Translations under genes and position numbers: made by a program
In this document: positions 44,832 to 55,842 of the stretch, piece after piece
Layout: each line of letters opens with the position of its first letter
Numbering within the stretch: the first letter of the stretch is position 1
Assembly: GCF_022810405.1 (NCBI RefSeq)
Contig: NZ_JALGQE010000003.1
Location: 62,001-126,000, forward strand
Length of the DNA stretch: 64,000 nt
DNA from: Rhodococcus sp. ARC_M5
GTDB lineage: Bacteria > Actinomycetota > Actinomycetes > Mycobacteriales > Mycobacteriaceae
Reading direction: 5' to 3'
The notes under the pieces: model-generated
What the model saw: the letters and a program-made list of their open reading frames with translations, nothing else
Databases searched by the model: none
Told to the model about the DNA's origin: nothing

Positions 44832-46159
44832 TTACGTGGGTGTGGTCACCGCCGAGCCGGTCGTGGTGGGTGCAGGCTTACCGGACTCGGGACCGGAGAA
44901 CATCTCGGCCGGGACGGGCACACCCAGATAGCTGCTCGGCGGCGCGGCTCTGTCGCCCTTGCTGCCCTTACCGCTCGCTGCTCGGCGTTTGGTCCAGATG
45001 TCGAATGCCACGGCAGCGAGGAGCACCAGCCCCTTGACCAGCTGAACGCGCTCGCTGGGCGAACCGATGAGCGACATTCCGCTGTTGATCACGGCGATGA
45101 TGAGTCCACCGGTGAGCGCTCCGACGATGCGTCCGACGCCGCCCTGCACCGCTGCGCCGCCGATGAAGGCCGCCGCGATCGCGTCGAGCTCGAAGCCGTT
45201 GCCCGCGGTGGGGCCGGCCTGATTGAGTCGGCCGGCGAAGATGATTCCGGCGAGGGCGGACAGCACTCCCATGTTCACGAAGATCCAGAAGGTGACCGGT
45301 TTGACCTTGATGCCGGAGAGCGACGCAGCGTGAATGTTTCCGCCGATGGCGTACACGTGCCGACCGAACACCGTCCTGCCTGCCAGAGTGGAATAGGCCA
45401 TCACCAGCACGGCGAGAAGGATCAGCACGTACGGGAGGTTCTTGAAGCGGGCAAGTTGGACGGCGATGGCGAGCACCAGACCGCCGGCCAGAATCATCTT
45501 GGCCAGGAACAGCGGCATCGCGTCGACGGCCTGCCCGTACTTCTGACGGCCCGTCCGAGAACGCCACTGCGTGAACACGATTCCGGCAACGGCGAGGATC
45601 GCGACGAGCAGCGTGAAGATATCGGCACCACCGAGCGGCCCGAGGCCCACATTGCCCATGAAGCCGGGGAGAAATCCGTTGGAGAGGGTCCGCACGGGAC
45701 CGGGGAACGGCCCGATGCCCTGGTTGCCGAGAACGATGAGAGTGACCGCTCGGAAGATGAGCATGCCGGCCAGAGTCACGATGAATGCCGGAATGCCGAA
45801 GTACGCAACCCAATACCCCTGCCAGGCACCGATCAGCCCACCGACGATCAGGGTGATCAGGACGGCCAACGGCCACGGCACGTTCTGCTGGACCATCAGG
45901 ACACCCGCGATCGCTCCGGTTGCCGCGACGACCGATCCGACGGAGAGGTCGATGTGGCCCGCGATGATGATCACGACCATGCCGATGGCCAGAATGAGGA
46001 TGTACGAGTTCTGCACCACCATGTTGCTGATGTTCTGCGGCACCAGAAGCTGACCGCCCGTCAGTACGGTGAAAAGCACGATGATCAGCGCGAATGCAAT
46101 GAAGATTCCGCTCTGGCGGAGGTTGCGCGTGAGCAACCCCCGCACGGTCGACAACTGAT

Positions 46160-46163
<4 letters not shown>
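44832..46163 (-). CDS. Monosaccharide ABC transporter permease (GguB/XylH-like)
   Basis: 443 residues, about ten TM helices, ribose/xylose permease family. Motifs: [20 protein letters not shown] near helix 3, [17 protein letters not shown] loop [20 protein letters not shown], and [20 protein letters not shown]. The C-terminal 50 residues are polar and cytoplasmic. It pairs with the ATPase upstream (ATGA overlap at 46160-46163) and the binding protein for sugar uptake. Confidence 0.93.
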
Positions 46164-47698
<1,535 letters not shown>

Positions 47699-47706
47699 CG
47701 CCGAAC

Positions 47707-48843
47707 TCACTTCAATTGATCGTCGGTGTAGTAGCCGCCTTCGACCAGCAGCTGCTCGTAGTTGCCCTTGTTGACGATCTCGGGCTGCAGTAGGTACGCG
47801 GGAACGACCTTGTCGCCGTTGTCGTAGTCCGTCGTGTTGTTCGTCTCCGGCGTCCCACCGTCGAGCATGGCCTGAGCCATCGCGATCGTGACCTCGGCCA
47901 GTTCCCGGGTGTCCTTGTAGATCGTGGAGTACTGCTCGTCGGCGATGATGGACTTGACCGACGGCACTTCGGCGTCCTGGCCGGTGACGATCGGGTACGG
48001 CTGGCCGGCGGTGCCGTAGCCGTTGCTCTTGAGTGCGGAGAGGATGCCGATCGACAGGCCGTCGTACGGCGAGAGCACGCCCTGAACCTTCTGGCCCGAG
48101 GAGTACGTCTTGGTGAGCAGATCCTCCATGCGCTTCTGGGCGGTGGCCGGATCCCAGCGCAGTGTTGCGGCAGTCTCGAAGTCGGACTCGCCACTGCCGA
48201 TTTTCAGAGTTCCGTTGTCCAGGTACGGCTTCAGGGTTTCCATCGCGCCGTCGAAGAAGAAGGTGGCGTTGTTGTCGTCGGGGGAACCGGCGAAGACCTC
48301 GATGTTCAAGGGGCCTGCAGGCGCGTCGGCCTTGTCGGTGCCGTCCTCGTTCTTCAGGCCGAGACCGACGAGTAGCGACGTGGCCTGGTCGACGCCGACC
48401 TTGTAGTTGTCGAAGGTCGCGTAGTAGTCGACATTGGGCGAGTTGCGGATGAGACGGTCGTAGGCGATGACGCCGATGCCGTTGTCCTTGGCTTCCTGCA
48501 ACTGCGTGGTGATGGCAGTGCCGTCCACCGAGGCCACGATGAGAAGCTTTGCGCCCTGGGTGATCTGGTTCTCGATCTGGTTGACCTGAGTGGGGATGTC
48601 GTTCTCGGCGTACTGCAGATCGACTTTGTAGCCCTGGCCCTCGAGCGCACTCTTGAGATTGTCGCCGTCGGCGATCCATCGAGCCGATGACTTGGTCGGC
48701 ATCGTGACGCCGATCAGGGCTCCCGCCGTGCTGCCGCCCTCGGCCGGGGCCTCGTCCGCGGTCTTGGTGCTCGATCCGCACGCGCCGAGCGTGAGGGTGA
48801 GTGCCACCGCGGCCGCGGCCATGGATAGGTGTCGAAACTTCAT
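47707..48843 (-). CDS. Sugar-binding lipoprotein (ChvE/XylF-like)
   Basis: 378 residues. Lipobox LGAC at Cys22. Periplasmic-binding type I fold: [60 protein letters not shown] and [20 protein letters not shown], matching multiple-sugar-binding proteins of the ChvE kind, which accept aldoses such as galactose, xylose or arabinose. First gene of the operon. Confidence 0.93.
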   Translation of the reverse strand: MKFRHLSMAAAAVALTLTLGACGSSTKTADEAPAEGGSTAGALIGVTMPTKSSARWIADGDNLKSALEGQGYKVDLQYAENDIPTQVNQIENQITQGAKLLIVASVDGTAITTQLQEAKDNGIGVIAYDRLIRNSPNVDYYATFDNYKVGVDQATSLLVGLGLKNEDGTDKADAPAGPLNIEVFAGSPDDNNATFFFDGAMETLKPYLDNGTLKIGSGESDFETAATLRWDPATAQKRMEDLLTKTYSSGQKVQGVLSPYDGLSIGILSALKSNGYGTAGQPYPIVTGQDAEVPSVKSIIADEQYSTIYKDTRELAEVTIAMAQAMLDGGTPETNNTTDYDNGDKVVPAYLLQPEIVNKGNYEQLLVEGGYYTDDQLK

Positions 48844-48926
48844 CGTTTCTCCCTGCGTAGTGGAGTAGACCGTGAAGCGGGGCCGCCGGGGTGTCCCTTG
48901 TGGTTCGCATCACATCAAGACGAAAG

Positions 48927-48940
48927 TGTGAGCGATAACA
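48927..48940. promoter_or_regulatory. LacI-type operator 1
   Basis: TGTGAGCGATAACA, one base from the symmetric LacI-family form TGTTAGCGCTAACA in its core. 83 bp upstream of the sugar-binding protein start. Confidence 0.75.
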
Positions 48941-48982
48941 TCCACGTTGTCAAAGATTTCCGTTCTGCACCCACGTGACCAG

Positions 48983-48996
48983 TGTGAGCGCTAACA
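48983..48996. promoter_or_regulatory. LacI-type operator 2
   Basis: TGTGAGCGCTAACA, a near-perfect palindrome, 56 bp from operator 1 (about five helical turns), which fits cooperative binding or looping by the LacI repressor of this operon. The rest of the 194-bp gap 48844-49037 has no gene. Confidence 0.78.
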
Positions 48997-49037
48997 TCAA
49001 CCGAATCAGGAACCGCCGTACGCGCCTGTCGGACGGG

Positions 49038-49841
49038 TCAGTGCAGCTCTTGCACCGACTGCTTGCCGCTCTTGAGCCAACGACCGGGTAGCCGGCCGAC
49101 CAACTCTCCCAGCGGGTGCACGGCGGCCGAGAGGATCTCCACCGAATCCTGCAGGATGTCGATCGAGATGCTCATCCGCTCGATGTTCGGGGCCACGGAC
49201 GTCAGCGTCTCCGAGAGCTTGACCAACTGGTCCAGTGGACCGTCCTTGGCGGTCAGGCGCTCGACGGCACCGTCCTCGGCCAGAAGCGTTTCGAGGATGC
49301 CCTCCTCGGCGATGGCTCGTTCGATGAGGCCGTCCTGACGGGTCAGCACCTCGAGCGGGCCGTCCTTGGCCGTCAGTCGTTCGAGTGGTCCGTTGGTGGC
49401 CGTGATGCGATCGAGGAGGCCGCCCTCGGCGAGCAATCGTTCGAGCGGACCGTCCTCTGCGAGCAGCCGATCCAAGGGTCCGCCGGGGGCCAGGATTCGC
49501 TCGACCGGGCCGCCCGGAGACAGTAGGCGTTCGAGGGTGCCGTCCTCGGAGGTGAGGCGATCGACGACGCCACCCTGGGCGAGAAGGCGATCCAGTGGCC
49601 CGCCTTCCTTGAGTGCGTTGCCCAGGGCGCGGTCGTCGGAGGTGAGCTGGCCGAGCTGGGCGAGCAATTGCATCGTGCCGCCGCGCGGGTTGGCGAGCGA
49701 CGCCACTCCGGCCGTGCCCGACGCACCGGTGGCCAGGGCCATCCTGGTGGTCGCCAGCGCGACCTCTGCGACGCCGATCGCCTGCTCGGCGATAGCAATT
49801 CCGGCCCGCGCGGGCAGTGTGATCGCTGACACCCAGTTCAT
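49038..49841 (-). CDS. Protein with thirteen exact decapeptide repeats
   Basis: 267 residues. After an Ala-rich N-terminal helix region (residues about 1-45), residues 81-210 form thirteen in-register 10-residue repeats with the consensus G-P-L-D/E-R-L-L/T-A-x-D/G, for example GPLDRLLAEDGPLERLLAEG. No indel breaks the register. A 57-residue tail (ETLTSVAPNIERMSISIDIL) is amphipathic and ends basic. Charged D/E-R pairs alternate with Leu, suggesting a solenoid or helical stack. No signal peptide is obvious. Function unknown; I cannot place it in a family. It lies 194 bp from the sugar operon and 32 bp from the SMR gene. Confidence 0.82.
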   Translation of the reverse strand: MNWVSAITLPARAGIAIAEQAIGVAEVALATTRMALATGASGTAGVASLANPRGGTMQLLAQLGQLTSDDRALGNALKEGGPLDRLLAQGGVVDRLTSEDGTLERLLSPGGPVERILAPGGPLDRLLAEDGPLERLLAEGGLLDRITATNGPLERLTAKDGPLEVLTRQDGLIERAIAEEGILETLLAEDGAVERLTAKDGPLDQLVKLSETLTSVAPNIERMSISIDILQDSVEILSAAVHPLGELVGRLPGRWLKSGKQSVQELH

Positions 49842-49873
49842 CTTTTTACTGTAACTGCTTGTAGCTCGGAAAA

Positions 49874-50188
49874 TCAGTGAAGAACCTTCAGTCCGACGAC
49901 GCAGCCGACGATGCCGACCAAAAGCGCGACTTTGAGCAACGACGCTGCTTCGGCACCGGTGATCATCGCGTACGTGACGGTGAGGGTGGCACCGATTCCC
50001 ACCCAGACGGCGTAGGCGGTACCGGTGGGCAACGACCGCATCGCAATCGCGAGACCGATCATGCTGAGCACCACCGCGACGCCGAAGACGACGGACGGTC
50101 CGAGTTTGGTGAAGCCCTCGGACTTACCGAGTGCGGTGGCCCAGATCGCTTCGAGGACGCCGGAGACGACGAGAATCAGCCAAGCCAT
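49874..50188 (-). CDS. SMR family exporter, SugE/Gdx-like
   Basis: 104 residues, four TM helices. The essential Glu is E13 in VVSGVLEAIWATALGKSEGF; this W-A-x-x-L-x-K-S-x-G-F pattern is typical of the SugE/Gdx branch, which exports guanidinium or quaternary ammonium compounds. Such proteins work as dimers, and no partner gene is adjacent. It is preceded by an operator-like palindrome (50293-50309). Confidence 0.93.
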   Translation of the reverse strand: MAWLILVVSGVLEAIWATALGKSEGFTKLGPSVVFGVAVVLSMIGLAIAMRSLPTGTAYAVWVGIGATLTVTYAMITGAEAASLLKVALLVGIVGCVVGLKVLH

Positions 50189-50236
50189 GAGAAATCACTC
50201 CTTGCACCGTCTTGTCGCTGTTCGGGCTCCGCACGA

Positions 50237-50263
50237 GGGTCGTTCCGCAGGCTCCACTCCTGG
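50237..50263. repeat. Fragment of the intergenic repeat family, copy C
   Basis: The 27-bp sequence beginning GGGTCGTTCCGCAGGCTCC matches 34984-35010 of copy B at 24 of 27 positions. It lies in the 154-bp gap upstream of the SMR gene, without the outer GCAGTGGTG arms. Confidence 0.6.
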
Positions 50264-50292
50264 TGTGCGCTCGTCCGATTGTCGGAAGTGAC

Positions 50293-50309
50293 TTGTACGA
50301 TCGTACCAA
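50293..50309. promoter_or_regulatory. TetR-like palindrome upstream of the SMR gene
   Basis: TTGTACGATCGTACCAA holds the perfect 12-bp palindrome GTACGATCGTAC (50295-50306), with TTG/CAA flanks. It lies 105 bp upstream of the SMR gene start and may overlap its promoter. It is a typical size for TetR-family sites. The TetR at 4.7 kb is too far to be linked by position. Confidence 0.45.
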
Positions 50310-50342
50310 TCCTCGCCGGGTCGGGACAGAGCATTCGAGTTC

Positions 50343-51080
50343 TCAGTAGGCATACGTGTTCGCCGGTGCCTCGATTCGCTCGACCGTCGACACCGTCATC
50401 GTGGGTGTGAACGCGGTGTCCTCCGTCGCCGTGGCAGCGTCGACGGTTCCCGATATCTGCAGCCAGGTGCCGTCCGGAATGTCGTCGAGAGCTGCGCTAC
50501 CTGCGTCGAGATGAATCCTGACGGACCTGGCGTCGGCCGCGCAGCAGATGATGAGAATGCGGGCGAGGTCGAGGCCTTCTGTCGTGCCGTCGGCCCGCGG
50601 CGAGCCTCCGTTGGCAGTCGCGACGGCGAATCCGGTGACGCGAATCTCCCGTCCGTCGAGGCTGCCTTCGGTGTCCCTGACCGCGCGTTGCACGACATCG
50701 AGCAGCGGAACCTCGGGCGCGCGCTCGTCCGGCAGGGGTGGAAACGCGGTCCTCTGACGATCGGCCGCCGAGGTGACGGATCGATCGCCGACTGCCGAGA
50801 CTCCCAGTGCGGGCGGTGCGACGAACAGGATGACCGCGAGCGGAACCAAGAGCAGCCAGTACGGGCGCGCATCATGATCGTGTCCGTCGTCCCCTGGCCC
50901 ACCGCGGCGGATGTCGGCGACGATCGACGCGATCGCCAGGGCGACGATCAACACCCCGGCGGTCAGCAGATACGGATGCAGCGACGGTTTGACGTATCGC
51001 ACAAAGCTGCCGTCCCACGAGATCTTGACCATGGCTCCGCCGAGGAGGAGCAGCAGAAGATTCTGCACCTCACGTTTCAT
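50343..51080 (-). CDS. TIGR03943-type (YcgQ-like) membrane protein
   Basis: 245 residues: two N-terminal TM helices (QNLLLLLLGGAMVKISWDG; YLLTAGVLIVALAIASIVAD), a His-rich cytosolic linker (DDGHDHDARPYW), a third helix, and an extracytoplasmic domain with a Cys pair (ARILIICCAADARSVRI). The family is paired with YcgR-like permeases, and in Bacillus is under zinc control. ATG 51080 overlaps the permease stop (ATGA). Role in metal or small-molecule transport is inferred. Confidence 0.85.
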   Translation of the reverse strand: MKREVQNLLLLLLGGAMVKISWDGSFVRYVKPSLHPYLLTAGVLIVALAIASIVADIRRGGPGDDGHDHDARPYWLLLVPLAVILFVAPPALGVSAVGDRSVTSAADRQRTAFPPLPDERAPEVPLLDVVQRAVRDTEGSLDGREIRVTGFAVATANGGSPRADGTTEGLDLARILIICCAADARSVRIHLDAGSAALDDIPDGTWLQISGTVDAATATEDTAFTPTMTVSTVERIEAPANTYAY

Positions 51081-52081
51081 CGCGCACCCAGGACGAGGTA
51101 ACCGCACACCGTGGCGCACACGATCGCGACGACGAACGTCAGCGGGGCGAAGCGAGCCACGAAGCCGCGTCCGAAACTACCCGCCTGCATCGCCATCAAC
51201 TTCACGTCGACCGCGGGTCCGACCACCAGGAAGACCAACCGTGGCAGCAGCGGCAGCATCGACATGCTCGCGGCGACGAATGCGTCGGCCTCCGAGCACA
51301 ATGCCAGGATCACCGCGAGAACAGCCATGACCACGATCGACAGCAACAACTGCCCGGCGAGATGGGTGAACACCCAGTCGGGAACCACCAGGTGCAGCAG
51401 CGCGGCGGCCGCTGCTCCGAACACGAGGAAGGCTCCGGCCTGAAGCAGATCCGCACGCGCCGACTCACGGAAGGTCTCCCACTTCGAGGTTCCGTGGCGG
51501 TGTTCACGATCAGCGAGTCGAGCGGTGATCCACTCGGCCTTGCCGAACCTGGTCCACAGCCAGCCCATCACCAGAGCGGTGGCGAGCGATCCGAGGAACC
51601 GGGCGAGAACCATCGCCGGTTCGCCGGGAAAGGCCACGGCGGTGGAGACGAGGACGACGGGGTTGATCGCCGGTGCGGACAGCAGAAACGCCAGAGCCGC
51701 AGACGCGGGTACACCCTGATCCATCAACCGACGCGAGACGGGAACGGCACCGCACTCGCACCCGGGCAACGCCATTCCCGCGAGTCCGCTCACTCCGACG
51801 GCAGCGGTGGCGTTCTTCGGCACCACCTTCTGCAGCACCGCGGGCGAGACGAATGCGGCGATGCCTCCGCTCACGAGCACACCGAGGACCAGGAACGGCG
51901 TCGCCTGCACGAAGATCCCGGTGAACACCGTTGCGCCGGTCCGCAGCGCGGGAGACGAGTCGACCCATTGGGCGATGTCGCCGCCGAACACGATGCCCAA
52001 CACGAGCAGAGTTGCGAATACGTGCATGGATGACACTGGAATCCGAGTCCTGGTGCGGGTGTCCGTGTTCGCGTCGACCAT
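51077..52081 (-). CDS. YraQ/YcgR (DUF318)-family permease
   Basis: 334 residues, eight or more TM helices. The family motif PGCECGAVPVSRRLMDQGVP lies in the first half, with GVSGLAGMALPGCECG; a second conserved segment is LALCSEADAFVAASM. Related permeases include ArsP. The cargo is unknown. ATG 52081 follows CAGGAA. It is first in the pair with the YcgQ-like gene. Confidence 0.9.
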   Translation of the reverse strand: MVDANTDTRTRTRIPVSSMHVFATLLVLGIVFGGDIAQWVDSSPALRTGATVFTGIFVQATPFLVLGVLVSGGIAAFVSPAVLQKVVPKNATAAVGVSGLAGMALPGCECGAVPVSRRLMDQGVPASAALAFLLSAPAINPVVLVSTAVAFPGEPAMVLARFLGSLATALVMGWLWTRFGKAEWITARLADREHRHGTSKWETFRESARADLLQAGAFLVFGAAAAALLHLVVPDWVFTHLAGQLLLSIVVMAVLAVILALCSEADAFVAASMSMLPLLPRLVFLVVGPAVDVKLMAMQAGSFGRGFVARFAPLTFVVAIVCATVCGYLVLGAR

Positions 52082-52178
52082 GTTCCTGCCATCATGCCTC
52101 CTCCAGGTTTCGGAGTGACGGCCGTGGCTCACAGCAACCTCACAGCGAGAGTGCAGCGGACGAGCAGCTACCCGCGCG

Positions 52179-52889
52179 ATGATGGACATCGTGAGCGAGA
52201 CACCCGAGGCACGAGTCCTGATCGTCGACGACGAACCGACCATCGTCGAGCTGCTGTCGGTCAGCCTCCGATTCCAGGGATTCGAGGTCGCGACGGCGTC
52301 ATCCGGTCCCGAGGCGTTGGACAAGGCCCGCAACTTCAGACCCGAGGCGCTCATTCTCGACGTGATGATGCCCGGCATGGACGGCTTCGGTCTGCTGCGC
52401 CGGCTGCGAGCGGACGGGATCGATGCGCCCGCCCTGTTCCTGACCGCGCGAGATTCCGTGGAGGACAAGGTGACCGGACTGACCCTCGGTGCGGACGATT
52501 ACGTCACCAAGCCGTTCTCGCTCGAAGAGGTGGTGGCTCGGCTCCGGGTCATCCTGCGTCGATCGGGCAAGAGCGAGGACGCGCAACCGTCCCGAGTTGC
52601 GTTCGCAGACATCGAACTCGACGACGACACCCACGAGGTGTGGAAGGCGGGCGAGCCGGTCTCGCTCTCGCCCACCGAATTCACGTTGCTGCGGTACTTC
52701 ATGGTCAACGCGGGCACCGTGCTGAGCAAGCCGCGGATTCTCGACCACGTGTGGCACTACGACTTCGGGGGTGAAGTGGGAGTGGTGGAGTCGTACGTGT
52801 CGTACCTGCGGCGCAAGGTCGACACGGGTGATACGCGATTGATCCACACACTGCGGGGAGTCGGCTACGTCATGCGCCGGCCACGGTGA
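52179..52889 (+). CDS. OmpR-family response regulator
   Basis: 236 residues. Receiver domain with phospho-Asp in LILDVMMPGMDGFGLL, acidic pocket VLIVDDEPTIVE, and K in DYVTKPFSLEEVV; a winged HTH follows (VSLSPTEFTLLRYFMVNAGT, VVESYVSYLRRKVDTG). Works with the histidine kinase encoded next, with which it overlaps by GTGA. Start at the first of two ATGs, 52179. Confidence 0.94.
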   Translation: MMDIVSETPEARVLIVDDEPTIVELLSVSLRFQGFEVATASSGPEALDKARNFRPEALILDVMMPGMDGFGLLRRLRADGIDAPALFLTARDSVEDKVTGLTLGADDYVTKPFSLEEVVARLRVILRRSGKSEDAQPSRVAFADIELDDDTHEVWKAGEPVSLSPTEFTLLRYFMVNAGTVLSKPRILDHVWHYDFGGEVGVVESYVSYLRRKVDTGDTRLIHTLRGVGYVMRRPR

Positions 52890-54301
52890 CGGGCATTCGA
52901 GTTCGGATTCGGAATCTGCCGCTGCGGTTCACCTTGGTCGCAGCGTTGCTGCTGCTGGTCGGGCTCGGTCTGCTGGCATCGGGGGTTGCGGTGACCTCGT
53001 CGCTCGAGACCTCGCTGATGCGACGCCTCGACAGTCAACTGATCGAGGCGTCCCAGGGGTGGGCGAAGCCGGGTGGAGAACGCCCGCCCTTCCCGGTCGA
53101 CGAACCCAGCCCGAACAGACCGCCGTCCAACTTCTTCGTTCGTTCGGTGGCCACCGACGGTACCGTCCGTGGTCCGATCAACGATGTGGCAGAGGATGTT
53201 CCGGATCTGTCGGGCACGCCGTCCGCCATCCCGACGACCGTCGGTTCCGAGGGTGACCCGTCGAAACAATGGCGGGTGATCACGGTGACCAACAACCAGG
53301 GTTCCACCACCGTGGGAATGTCGCTCAGCGCCAACCAGCAGACCGTCAGCAGGCTCGCGGTTCTCCAGTTCTACATCGGCGCGGCGGTGTTGCTGGCACT
53401 GGCCGTGATCGCCTACTTCGTGGTGCGGCGCAGTCTGCGACCGTTGCGGGAGGTGGAGACGACTGCTGCGGCCATCGCTGCCGGGGATCTGCATCGCCGA
53501 GTGCCCGAATGGAGTGAGAAGACCGAGGTGGGCCGATTGTCGTTGGCCCTCAACGGCATGCTCTCGCAGATTCAGCGTGCCTTCGCGGCAACCGCTGCCT
53601 CGGAGGAGGCGGCACGTGCGTCCGAGGATCGGATGCGCCGCTTCGTCGCCGACGCCAGTCACGAACTACGGACGCCGCTGACGACGATCCGCGGGTTCGC
53701 CGAGTTGTACCGGCAGGGCGCGATGAGCGACATCGCCGTGTTGATGAACCGAATCGAGGGCGAGTCGGCGCGCATGGGACTGCTCGTCGAAGACCTGCTG
53801 ATGCTCGCGCGCCTCGACGCCCAACGGCCCCTCGAAGTGCGCCGAGTCGATCTGCTGACCATCGCCGCCGATGCCGTGCACGACGCCAAGGCGGTCTCGC
53901 CCCAGCGCGACATCTCGCTGAAGGTGTTGGCGGGACCGGGAATTCCCGAGGTCGACGGCGACGACGCCCGGCTGCGTCAGGTACTCGCGAATCTCGTCGG
54001 AAACGCAGTTCGGCACACGCCCGAATCGGCGTCGATCACCGTGTGTGTGGGGACCACCCAGTCCTCGGTGCTGCTCGAAGTACAGGACACCGGACCGGGT
54101 CTGCGAGAGGAGGAGGCTGCGCACGTCTTCGAGCGCTTCTATCGTGCCGATTCCTCGCGGACCAGGGAGAGCGGCGGGAGCGGGCTGGGGTTGTCGATCG
54201 TCGCGGCCCTGGTCGCCGCGCACAACGGCACGGTGAGCGTGCAGAGCGTCCCGGGGGAGGGCGCGACCTTCCGGGTCGAATTACCTCGCGCCGACGGTTG
54301 A
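52886..54301 (+). CDS. Sensor histidine kinase with HAMP domain
   Basis: 471 residues. TM helix 1 (FTLVAALLLLVGLGLLASGV), an extracytoplasmic sensor of about 120 residues, TM helix 2 (YIGAAVLLALAVIAYFVVRR), HAMP, then the phospho-acceptor His in VADASHELRTPLTTIRGFAE and the ATPase boxes VLANLVGNAVRHTPES, DTGPGLREEEAAHVFERFYR and SGGSGLGLSIVAALVAAH. Partner of the upstream regulator. Signal unknown. The 3' end overlaps the convergent AbrB gene by 21 bp. Confidence 0.94.
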   Translation: MTGIRVRIRNLPLRFTLVAALLLLVGLGLLASGVAVTSSLETSLMRRLDSQLIEASQGWAKPGGERPPFPVDEPSPNRPPSNFFVRSVATDGTVRGPINDVAEDVPDLSGTPSAIPTTVGSEGDPSKQWRVITVTNNQGSTTVGMSLSANQQTVSRLAVLQFYIGAAVLLALAVIAYFVVRRSLRPLREVETTAAAIAAGDLHRRVPEWSEKTEVGRLSLALNGMLSQIQRAFAATAASEEAARASEDRMRRFVADASHELRTPLTTIRGFAELYRQGAMSDIAVLMNRIEGESARMGLLVEDLLMLARLDAQRPLEVRRVDLLTIAADAVHDAKAVSPQRDISLKVLAGPGIPEVDGDDARLRQVLANLVGNAVRHTPESASITVCVGTTQSSVLLEVQDTGPGLREEEAAHVFERFYRADSSRTRESGGSGLGLSIVAALVAAHNGTVSVQSVPGEGATFRVELPRADG

Positions 54302-55402
54302 TTCGCGTTCCGTCCTGGCCTTCTTGCGTTCGGCCAGCTTCGTGTACGCGGCTGCGGCGAGAGGCGCGGCGACGAGCATTGACACCAGCCGGATCACCTG
54401 AACGCACGCCACGAAGGTGACGTCGGATCCGGTCGTCGCGGACACCGCGAGCACGGCGGCCAATCCGCCGGGTGTGGTGGCGAGGTAGCCGGTGAGCATG
54501 CTGACCCCGGTGATCGCAGACAGCGCCCAACCGAACAGGGCGCACACCAGGCCGATCGAGAGAACCAACAGCGCTGCCCACGGAAAGATCCGTCCGATGG
54601 CCCGCAGGCTCGCGGTCGTGAAGGCAAGTCCCGCTTGCCATCCGATGACGATGAATGCCACCGGCAGCAGCACGGTGGGCACCGAGATGTCCACGGGCCA
54701 CCCGAGCAGCTCGCAGGCGCCCGCCACGACCAGCGGTCCGAGCGTTGCCGGTGCGGGCAGTCTGATCACACGGGCGAGCACGATTCCGACGACGACGGCT
54801 CCCAGCAGAAACGCCGTGCCGATGTACCAGGGCGTCGTCGACTGCTCCTGTGTTCCGGCCCCACCACCGGTGTCGGTGTGAAAGGCGAAGGTGACGATCA
54901 GGGGCATCGTGACCACCACCAACGCCACGCGGAGATACTGGACCACGGCGACGATCCGCTCGTCGCCGCCGAGCTCCCGGGCAATCGACACCAGACCCGT
55001 TGCGCCACCGGCAATGAGAGACAAGGCACCGGTGACCGGGTCGACATCACGATGCAGTGCCAGCAGAGCGCCACAGCCGGCGCTGACGACCAGCGTTCCC
55101 GCGCCGACGAGAACGGCGGGAATCCAGTTCTCGCCCAGCGCACCGAGTGTCTCGGTGTCGAGCATCAGCCCGATCGTCACCGCCAGGGTCCCCTGCGCCG
55201 CCATCGAGAGTGAACGGGGGACAGCCGCGGGTCCGAGACCGGTCAGTGCGAAGACCACGGCGACGACGAGAGCCGCGAACAGTGACGGTGCCGTGAGCCC
55301 CAGCGCCGCGAAAAGGGCCCAGCCCCCGACGGATACGGCCGCGAGGCCGATCCATCGGAGGCTGTGCCCCACTACTTTTCCGGCGCGGTCTGAGACACTC
55401 AC
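54281..55402 (-). CDS. AbrB-family membrane protein
   Basis: 373 residues with about ten TM helices, of the AbrB duplication family (once mis-termed ammonia monooxygenase). Repeats of the glycine-rich segment are visible: TGALSLIAGGATGLVSIARE and LTGYLATTPGGLAAVLAVSA, one per half. Possibly a transporter; function not established. GTG 55402 overlaps the uspA stop (GTGA), so the two are co-translated. Confidence 0.88.
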   Translation of the reverse strand: MSVSDRAGKVVGHSLRWIGLAAVSVGGWALFAALGLTAPSLFAALVVAVVFALTGLGPAAVPRSLSMAAQGTLAVTIGLMLDTETLGALGENWIPAVLVGAGTLVVSAGCGALLALHRDVDPVTGALSLIAGGATGLVSIARELGGDERIVAVVQYLRVALVVVTMPLIVTFAFHTDTGGGAGTQEQSTTPWYIGTAFLLGAVVVGIVLARVIRLPAPATLGPLVVAGACELLGWPVDISVPTVLLPVAFIVIGWQAGLAFTTASLRAIGRIFPWAALLVLSIGLVCALFGWALSAITGVSMLTGYLATTPGGLAAVLAVSATTGSDVTFVACVQVIRLVSMLVAAPLAAAAYTKLAERKKARTERESTVGAR

Positions 55403-55809
55403 ACTCCGGACTTGACGAGCAGAACCGGGACCGGAATCTCGAGCAGCAGACGCTGAATCGTCTGCCCCATCAGGAACTTGCCGACGGCCGAACGGTGGCG
55501 TGACCCGACGACGAGGATCTCGGACTTCTGCTCTTCGACCAGTGTCAGCAGGGTATTGACGGCATCGGGATCGGGCCTGCCCACCGCCACGGTCCAGGAG
55601 ACGGCGTCGGCGTGGTCGATGTCGGTGAGGGCCGTGTCCACTGCAGTGGAGACTGCAGCAGTTTCGGCGGCCTCGGCGGACGGCTCGGCCGATCCCGACA
55701 GGGCGTGCAGGACCACGAGGTCCGTCTCGCGGATGCGTGCCTCTCGAACGGCGGCTGCCAATGCTGCGCGGCCCTCGGGTGAATTGTTGTGCAGTACGCC
55801 AACAGTCAT
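55399..55809 (-). CDS. Universal stress protein UspA family, beside the citrate transporter
   Basis: 136 residues, single Usp domain with ATP-binding pattern in VVGSRHRSAVGKFLMGQTIQ and C-terminal VPVLLVKSGV. Strong similarity to the UspA at 29 kb suggests paralogs. It lies 33 bp after citMHS on the same strand and overlaps abrB, so citMHS-uspA-abrB probably form one operon. Confidence 0.9.
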   Translation of the reverse strand: MTVGVLHNNSPEGRAALAAAVREARIRETDLVVLHALSGSAEPSAEAAETAAVSTAVDTALTDIDHADAVSWTVAVGRPDPDAVNTLLTLVEEQKSEILVVGSRHRSAVGKFLMGQTIQRLLLEIPVPVLLVKSGV

Positions 55810-55842
55810 GACGGTTTCTCCTACGAGAGGTGGGGTGGGGGA

